Shown here piece by piece: positions 43,085-47,626 of a DNA stretch of 47,626 nt. This DNA is from Gemmataceae bacterium (GTDB lineage: Bacteria; Planctomycetota; Planctomycetia; Gemmatales; Gemmataceae). Every line of letters begins with the position of its first letter. Position 1 is the first letter of the stretch. The notes beneath the pieces are model-generated. The model did no database searches, was not told the origin of the DNA, and saw only the letters and a program-made list of their open reading frames with translations. The stretch is taken from positions 1 to 47,626 of the forward strand of contig JAIBBI010000024.1 of the NCBI GenBank assembly GCA_019694755.1. Direction: 5' to 3'. The position numbers and the translations under genes are program-made.

Positions 43085-44281
43085 GTGACGGCAAGAACCG
43101 GTGACATAGTTAGTGCGGTCTGGCCCCGGTACATGCGATCGGATAGCGCGGCGGCCGTATCCCCGAACGGCAAACTGGTCATGGTGGCCGGCACCGTCGA
43201 TTCGACTCGCGCTGCGGCCGAGATCCACGATGTTGCCAATGGAACCGTCGGCCCCGCCATTCATCTGCCAATCGACCGCATTGAAAGTGTGACGTTCGCG
43301 CCGGACGGTGATTCAGTCTATTTCCTGAGCGCTACCCGGGTGGTCAGACTCGACATGGCGGCCCTCCGGCCCAACTTGGCATTTAACAGAGAAGGCCCGA
43401 TCGACATGGCCACTCACCCAGAGTTGTGGGTCGTAGACGGCAATCTGATCGGCTTGGAGTTCGATATCCGCCAGTTCGGCGGCGGGTTCCGCTGGAGGAT
43501 CGTCTACAACAACCCCCGTAGTAAAGTGGCCGACGTCTTCGGCGGTATCCGCTCGCTCCGAGCACTGTCCGTCAGTCCGAAGGGGCTGCTGGCTCTTGGG
43601 ACTAACAAGAACGAAGTTCACATCCTCGACGCCGCGACGTGTGCGCCTCTCTTCCAGGTTGGCACTTGGGCCGACTCCGCGGTCGAAGAAGTCGCCCTAT
43701 CGCCGGACGGCAAATGCCTGGCCTATTTCGCAGGCGGGACACTTTCGGTCGTTGAACTGACCACCGCGATCGAACAAGCCAAGAAGCGAAACTTGATCGA
43801 CGATATCACCCTCGACAAGGCGCGCAAGGTCTTCCATCTGACGTCGGCAAGCGGACGGTTCCGGGCGGAGTTCCCCGCCAAGCCACAGTTCGACGCGCGC
43901 CAACGGCGATATTCGGCCCAACTCGGCAAGGCGGGACAACGGCTGGAGGTCGGCTGGATAGATTTGGGAGACATGCGAGCCAGAAAGGCTACGCGAGATA
44001 GTCAGTTGCTCGACATATATGACGAGATCGCGAAGTCCCTCGCAAAACACACGAACGGTGAACTTGGCGAAATGACCGATACAAGAACCGCCCACGGCCT
44101 GCAACGCCGCCTCGATTGGAATTTCATCCAAGACGGTGTTGCGATGTCCGGTCGTGCCCAACTCAGTCACCGTGACGGTCGAATGTACTCTGTGACGATC
44201 ACCCACTTCGACTCAGATCCGGTCGCCGCGGCCGAAGTCGAGTCTTGGTTTGCGGCCTTCGCAATGACCGGCCGACCATGA
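43085..44281 (+). CDS. C-terminal part of the interrupted PDZ/WD-like protein
   Basis: 398 aa if started at the GTG at 43085, which has no convincing ribosome site. It is in the same frame as the 42302 gene and separated from it only by TAA and two codons. It contains WD-like units (AAAVSPNGKLVMVAG, VTFAPDGDSVYFLS, VALSPDGKCLAYFAGG) and a roughly 150-residue C-terminal domain (RFRAEFPAKPQFD...). Without read-through or reversion this part would be mislocalised because it lacks a signal peptide. If the stop is an error, the whole is one exported protein. Confidence 0.6.
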   Translation: MTARTGDIVSAVWPRYMRSDSAAAVSPNGKLVMVAGTVDSTRAAAEIHDVANGTVGPAIHLPIDRIESVTFAPDGDSVYFLSATRVVRLDMAALRPNLAFNREGPIDMATHPELWVVDGNLIGLEFDIRQFGGGFRWRIVYNNPRSKVADVFGGIRSLRALSVSPKGLLALGTNKNEVHILDAATCAPLFQVGTWADSAVEEVALSPDGKCLAYFAGGTLSVVELTTAIEQAKKRNLIDDITLDKARKVFHLTSASGRFRAEFPAKPQFDARQRRYSAQLGKAGQRLEVGWIDLGDMRARKATRDSQLLDIYDEIAKSLAKHTNGELGEMTDTRTAHGLQRRLDWNFIQDGVAMSGRAQLSHRDGRMYSVTITHFDSDPVAAAEVESWFAAFAMTGRP

Positions 44282-44321
44282 GCCTGCCGGTTCCCGTAGT
44301 CCTTAATGAAGGAGTTCAGAC

Positions 44322-45692
44322 ATGCGTGGAAATCTGTGCTGGTTTGCCGCCGCTGCCGTCGGCATCGGACTGCTCACCGCTGACGCCCATGGACAGTCAG
44401 TGGTCGGAGTTCGGTTCGAGGATTCGGGATTCGGTGCCAAGGTCGAATCCGTCGTGGCCGGTTCGCCCGCGGCAAAAGTCGGGGTCAAGCCGGGTGATAC
44501 AATCAATGCAATCAACGGCCGCGAGATAAGCGGCCCCAACGGTGTCCGGGCCGTCCTGGGCCAATCCAAGCCCGGCGACCAGATCACCTTGACCGTTGAC
44601 CGCGACGGCAAGAGTTTCCAATTCACACTCACGACAGTGTCGGCCCAGCAACTCGCCGCAGGGGCGGCGCTCGTCGATCCGAGACAGGAAGCCGTCGCCG
44701 AACTCCGGGCGGTATACGCCGACCTCATTGATCCGCGCCGCATCAACCGCGTCGCCGAATTTATCAGTAAAGACAGGAAACGCGTCGAGCCGGCAACGAT
44801 GGCCGGGGAAATTCGCGGCATCGTCGTCGACGCCGACCGTATCACCGACAAGACGTTTCAGTTCATGGCCGCTTGTCCGAATCTGGAACTGATCGTCGTG
44901 CGCGACCGCATTCGAGACCCCCAAAAGTTCACGGGATCGGGCCTTGCAGCGCTGCAGGGGCACAAGAATCTGAAGTCGCTGTGGTTCGATGCGGTCAACG
45001 TCGGCGAGGAGCACGTCCGACAGGCGGGTCGGCTGACGCAACTCACGTCCCTCGCTCTCGACGGAGCACCCCTCCAACTCGATTGGATGGAACACCTCAA
45101 ATCGCTCGACAAACTTGAATCACTCTGGCTGCGGAAATCGTCGATCGGTGACGAGCACCTCGACGTGCTCGCAAACCATCCGCGACTGAAGAAACTCGAC
45201 CTGAACTACACCGGCATCCGCGGGCCGGGCTTGGCGGCGGTCGGGAAGTTGAAGCACCTGGAATACCTCGACCTCGAAGGCACAGGCATCGGCGACGACG
45301 GCCTGAAGCACCTCGAGGCGTGCGGGGAGCTGCTGATACTGGACGTGTCCCGGACCCGCTTCACAGCGGCGGGACTGTCTGCAGTGAACAAACTCACCAA
45401 ATTGCGAGAACTCGCCTTAGACTATTGTGCGGACGAAATCGGCGGTACCGGCGGAATTGCCGCGGTGCCGCTCCAGGCAGCGGCGGCAGCAAACGGGATC
45501 GACCTGACCAAACGCAAGGCCCGGTTTACCGCGGCACAACTTGTAGACCAGCTTTCGGGACTCACACAACTCACAGAGTTGTCGTTAAGGGGAATCAAGT
45601 ACTCACCGGACGAGGTTCGCGCCTTGTCTCGGAAGTGGCCCACCGCGACAATCCGGTTGGCGAACAACGAGACAGTGCGGCCGGCCCAGTAA
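44322..45692 (+). CDS. Exported PDZ and leucine-rich-repeat protein
   Basis: 456 aa; AAGGAGTTC precedes the ATG. A signal peptide covers about 1-24 (WFAAAAVGIGLLTADAHG). A PDZ domain (about 27-105) has VESVVAGSPAAKVGVKPGD and REISGPNGVRAVLG. A linker leads to about eight leucine-rich repeats (about 185-440): LKSLWFDAVNVGEEHV, LESLWLRKSSIGDEHL, LKKLDLNYTGIRGPGL, LEYLDLEGTGIGDDGL. It is secreted or periplasmic. PDZ plus LRR is a common planctomycete protein-protein interaction combination. It lies 40 bases downstream of the interrupted PDZ gene and is probably cotranscribed with it. Confidence 0.92.
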   Translation: MRGNLCWFAAAAVGIGLLTADAHGQSVVGVRFEDSGFGAKVESVVAGSPAAKVGVKPGDTINAINGREISGPNGVRAVLGQSKPGDQITLTVDRDGKSFQFTLTTVSAQQLAAGAALVDPRQEAVAELRAVYADLIDPRRINRVAEFISKDRKRVEPATMAGEIRGIVVDADRITDKTFQFMAACPNLELIVVRDRIRDPQKFTGSGLAALQGHKNLKSLWFDAVNVGEEHVRQAGRLTQLTSLALDGAPLQLDWMEHLKSLDKLESLWLRKSSIGDEHLDVLANHPRLKKLDLNYTGIRGPGLAAVGKLKHLEYLDLEGTGIGDDGLKHLEACGELLILDVSRTRFTAAGLSAVNKLTKLRELALDYCADEIGGTGGIAAVPLQAAAAANGIDLTKRKARFTAAQLVDQLSGLTQLTELSLRGIKYSPDEVRALSRKWPTATIRLANNETVRPAQ

Positions 45693-46105
45693 ACTCCGGC
45701 TCATCCGGCGGAAGCGTCCGGAGGTCATCCACCCGTTCGCTTCGCCGGTCTTACCTTGATGCCAGACCGCCTCTGGGTAAACAACATGGGTGTTGATCGG
45801 TGAAATCGCAGCAGGCGACTCAAATCTGAAGTGTTCTCGTTAGCTGCGAAAGAACGCCGTTCGAAAGCGAGAAAGGTAAGTTGCAAGCCACGCGTCGAAA
45901 TCACCTGCGTTTCGCCGGTCAGGCATTCTCAAATCCTGGCAACGCCACTACGCAGGACTGATACTGGTAACCCGTGATCAACCTATGAATACTGCTTGTT
46001 CGATGTCGGCGGGGTCCCATCGTTCCCCACCAGTCTGGATTCCGTCAGATGACTGCCTGACCGCTAAAAAAACTCGGCCCCGCCGGCCCGACAGAAGAAC
46101 ACAAG
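45693..46105. other. Intergenic stretch, nothing recognised
   Basis: About 410 bases between the PDZ-LRR gene and the terminator of the accessory operon. It was read on both strands for tRNA, repeats and short genes. Some short frames exist but none has a good ribosome site or a recognisable product. No direct repeat that could mark an attachment site was found. Confidence 0.4.
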
Positions 46106-46160
46106 CACCGCTCCCGACCCGTCGGCAACCATGGAGGTTGTCGGCAGATCGGGGGCGGTG
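46106..46160 (-). terminator. Long imperfect hairpin after the accessory operon
   Basis: The arms 46106-46130 and 46136-46160 pair over 25 bases with five mismatches or G-U pairs and a 5-base loop (ATGGA). It lies 8 bases after the stop at 46168 on the minus strand and has a CTTGTGTTCTTCT stretch downstream. Confidence 0.65.
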
Positions 46161-46167
46161 TTCGACT

Positions 46168-46362
46168 TCATCGGCTGACGACGAAGCGGACGGGGGACAG
46201 CGCGGGAGCGGTGGCCTGCAGGGTCAGCAGGGCCTGCCACAGTTGTTGACGAAACGCCCGGCTCCGCAGGACGCGGCGGACCTCTTGGACATCCTTGTCC
46301 GGCAGCCGGGCGTGGATTTTTATCGTGACGTGGAACTCGTCGAGAACGACAAGTCGAGACAT
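46168..46362 (-). CDS. Small accessory-operon protein, 64 aa
   Basis: The ATG at 46362 follows CCGGAGA, 20 bases after the upstream gene. It has a beta strand start (RLVVLDEFHVTIKIHARLP), an Arg-rich helix and a short tail ending in VRFVVSR. It resembles short conserved proteins of mobile-element operons by eye, but no specific family is named. It is the last gene of the operon, followed by a hairpin. Confidence 0.6.
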   Translation of the reverse strand: MSRLVVLDEFHVTIKIHARLPDKDVQEVRRVLRSRAFRQQLWQALLTLQATAPALSPVRFVVSR

Positions 46363-46382
46363 GCGGTTCTCCGGTGGGTGGT

Positions 46383-46850
46383 TCAGGCGGCGCGTAACGC
46401 CCGCAGGTCGTCGATGGCCCGACTGGCCTGCCGGAGCAAGAGGTCGTCGGCGCGGAAGACCTGGAAGCGGTCGCGGAGGAAGTCGGTCAGGTCGATGCCG
46501 TGCTGTCGGGCGATGGCGTGCAGGGCCTTGATCTGGCTCGGCGTGGCCCGGCGCTGTCCGGAGTCGCTGCGCCGCGGCTCGCGGGAAGGGTTGGTCGTGT
46601 CCGCGGCCTCTGGGGTCGGCCCGGACGGGGATGGCAGGGCCGGGGAGTCGACGACGTCGGGGCCGTGACGCAACTCCTCGGTGAGCGAAGTGCGGGCTAG
46701 GCCGAACAGTTGGCGGATCCTGTCGCGCAGCCGGTCGGGGTCCCCGGCGAGTGAAGTATCGAGTTCCAGTTCCAGGTTGATGGAGGCTCCGCGGGAGCCG
46801 TAGTTGTTGTCGGTCACCTTGCGGCTGGCGCCGACGTTGAGCTTGAGCAT
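46383..46850 (-). CDS. Conserved-looking accessory protein, 155 aa, in the sliding-clamp-like operon
   Basis: The ATG at 46850 follows CTCGGAGAC. The N-terminal half has a beta-rich start (MLKLNVGASRKV, NLELELD) followed by a helix (PDRLRDRIRQLFGLARTSL). A low-complexity linker (about 65-95) leads to a C-terminal domain (about 100-150) with ATPSQIKALHAIARQHGIDL and LRQASRAIDDL. That C-terminal pattern is seen as a tail on some phage or mobile-element DNA-metabolism proteins. The function is not recognised. It lies 24 bases after the clamp-like gene. Confidence 0.65.
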   Translation of the reverse strand: MLKLNVGASRKVTDNNYGSRGASINLELELDTSLAGDPDRLRDRIRQLFGLARTSLTEELRHGPDVVDSPALPSPSGPTPEAADTTNPSREPRRSDSGQRRATPSQIKALHAIARQHGIDLTDFLRDRFQVFRADDLLLRQASRAIDDLRALRAA

Positions 46851-46874
46851 GAGATGTCTCCGAGAGGAAGAGGA

Positions 46875-47626
46875 TCAGGCGGCGACGGCCCGACGGGCCG
46901 CCGGCCGGGGTGACGGTGCGTGCTGCTCGATGGCGGCGATGAGCTGATTGATGCGGTCGCCGGCGTCGCGGGCGAAGTCGAGCAGGGCCGTCAACTCGGG
47001 CAGTCGCGGAGTCGCGGGAGTATCAGAAATCCGCCTGGGTCGACCCCGAGCCGGGTTCGTCGACTGCATGGCCGAATCGATCCGGGTCGTGTTCGCGCCC
47101 GCTTCGACACACTGGCTCGAGGAGTTCGGCATCATCAGGAAGGTCCGCGGACCGTTCCGACAGACGACCGGCCGGTCGGCGTCGGCCATGCTGATGTTGC
47201 GAAGACCCCGCCGCAGCGCGTTGGTCAGGTGATCCCGCCGCAGACAAACCCGCACCGGCGTGCCGGAAACCCGCGACCGGGTCAGGGCCAACTCGGTAAT
47301 CTCCTGCGACGACTCCCCCTTGGCCCGGAGCACCACGCCGGCGTTCAAGTCAAGCGTGACGCTGGGGCACTCGTCGTCCCGGCCCGGCAGTTTCGGCAGG
47401 CTTTTCAGTGCGAACTCGACGTCGGCGGGGTGCAGTTCGCAGGAACTCTTCATCTGGTACGGCCGGGGGATGACGTCGGCGTACGGCGGGAACCGGCCAA
47501 CGGTGTCGATGGCGAGCCAGACACTCCAGGCCCCGGACCGGACCACCAGGTGCGTCGCCGTCCGGCCCAACTCGACCTCATCGGCCTCCAATTCCTCGCA
47601 CCCGAAGGCGCCACAGCGGGCGACGA
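46875..47626 (-). CDS. Divergent DNA polymerase III beta-subunit (DnaN)-like protein, partial
   Basis: The frame is open to the right window edge, so the N-terminal part is missing; 249 codons plus the stop are visible. The visible part matches the C-terminal two-thirds of bacterial sliding clamps in order. There is a strand pair before GRFPPYADVIP (clamps have GRFPDYxxVLP), then LHPADVEFALK and SVTLDLNAGVVLRAKGE. PVRVCLRRDHLTNALRRG (clamps have a strand, then YLxDAL) follows, and finally PRTFLMMP, where clamps end in MPxRL. An approximately 85-residue tail follows, rich in Pro/Arg, then a helix. The housekeeping DnaN ends at the MP motif, so this looks like an accessory paralogue. The likeness is by eye and not tested by alignment. 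Confidence 0.7.
   Translation of the reverse strand, partial: VARCGAFGCEELEADEVELGRTATHLVVRSGAWSVWLAIDTVGRFPPYADVIPRPYQMKSSCELHPADVEFALKSLPKLPGRDDECPSVTLDLNAGVVLRAKGESSQEITELALTRSRVSGTPVRVCLRRDHLTNALRRGLRNISMADADRPVVCRNGPRTFLMMPNSSSQCVEAGANTTRIDSAMQSTNPARGRPRRISDTPATPRLPELTALLDFARDAGDRINQLIAAIEQHAPSPRPAARRAVAA

Overview
The window looks like chromosomal DNA of a planctomycete, most likely a Gemmata-like member. This is inferred from the high GC content, five genes of the Ser/Thr kinase fold (one with an nSTAND NTPase, one with WD40 repeats, one a double pseudokinase), three ECF-type sigma factors, and several large surface proteins. Three surface proteins carry a short N-terminal LExRxxPA-type motif, and two of those end in dockerin-like EF-hand pairs. 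No rRNA, tRNA or CRISPR array was seen.

Layout. 1-3170 (minus) is a kinase/nSTAND protein cut by the left edge. 3334-6413 (minus) is a small cluster: a zinc-ribbon membrane protein, a second CpaF/TadA ATPase, a 71-aa membrane protein, and a pilin-like N-terminus fused to a large helical/hydrophobic domain. An active-looking kinase (6528-7880) diverges from it. 8088-21360 is a Tad/Flp pilus locus: ECF sigma factor, membrane-anchored hypothetical, short pilin, CpaA prepilin peptidase, small membrane protein, TadE/TadG-like pseudopilins, CpaB, FHA-CpaF, TadB, TadC, an FHA-membrane protein, and a pseudokinase-FHA-pseudokinase protein. No secretin (CpaC/RcpA) or TadZ/CpaE is present. 21466-29076 encodes a 2536-aa subtilase with 21 propeller-type repeats in three blocks of exactly seven. 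Then come a small RTX protein (29175-29849, minus), a kinase-WD40 protein (30081-34043), two small genes including a PDZ protein, a five-bladed-propeller surface protein (35361-38042, minus), an ECF sigma factor, an IS66 transposase remnant, and an ECF/kinase pair (39838-42040, minus). A PDZ/WD-like gene split by one in-frame TAA and a PDZ-LRR protein follow (42302-45692). At the right edge is a three-gene accessory operon (46168-47626, minus) whose first gene resembles the DNA sliding clamp DnaN.

The main unexpected signal is a bipartite DNA motif, GTCCGRAN-N13-GGCTGRK, with exactly 13 bases between the halves. It lies 16-126 bases upstream of a start codon at seven strong sites (4 in the Tad region, 1 before the zinc-ribbon/CpaF2 cluster, 1 before the propeller surface protein, 1 before the split PDZ gene). 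Weaker variants precede the RTX gene, the pilin fusion, the 62-aa/PDZ gene pair and an ECF sigma gene. It reads as a promoter class that ties pilus biogenesis, phospho-signalling and LExRxxPA surface proteins into one regulon. FHA or FHA-like domains in three Tad proteins, a double pseudokinase in the same operon and an active kinase next to the second ATPase suggest that the pilus machine is controlled by Ser/Thr phosphorylation.
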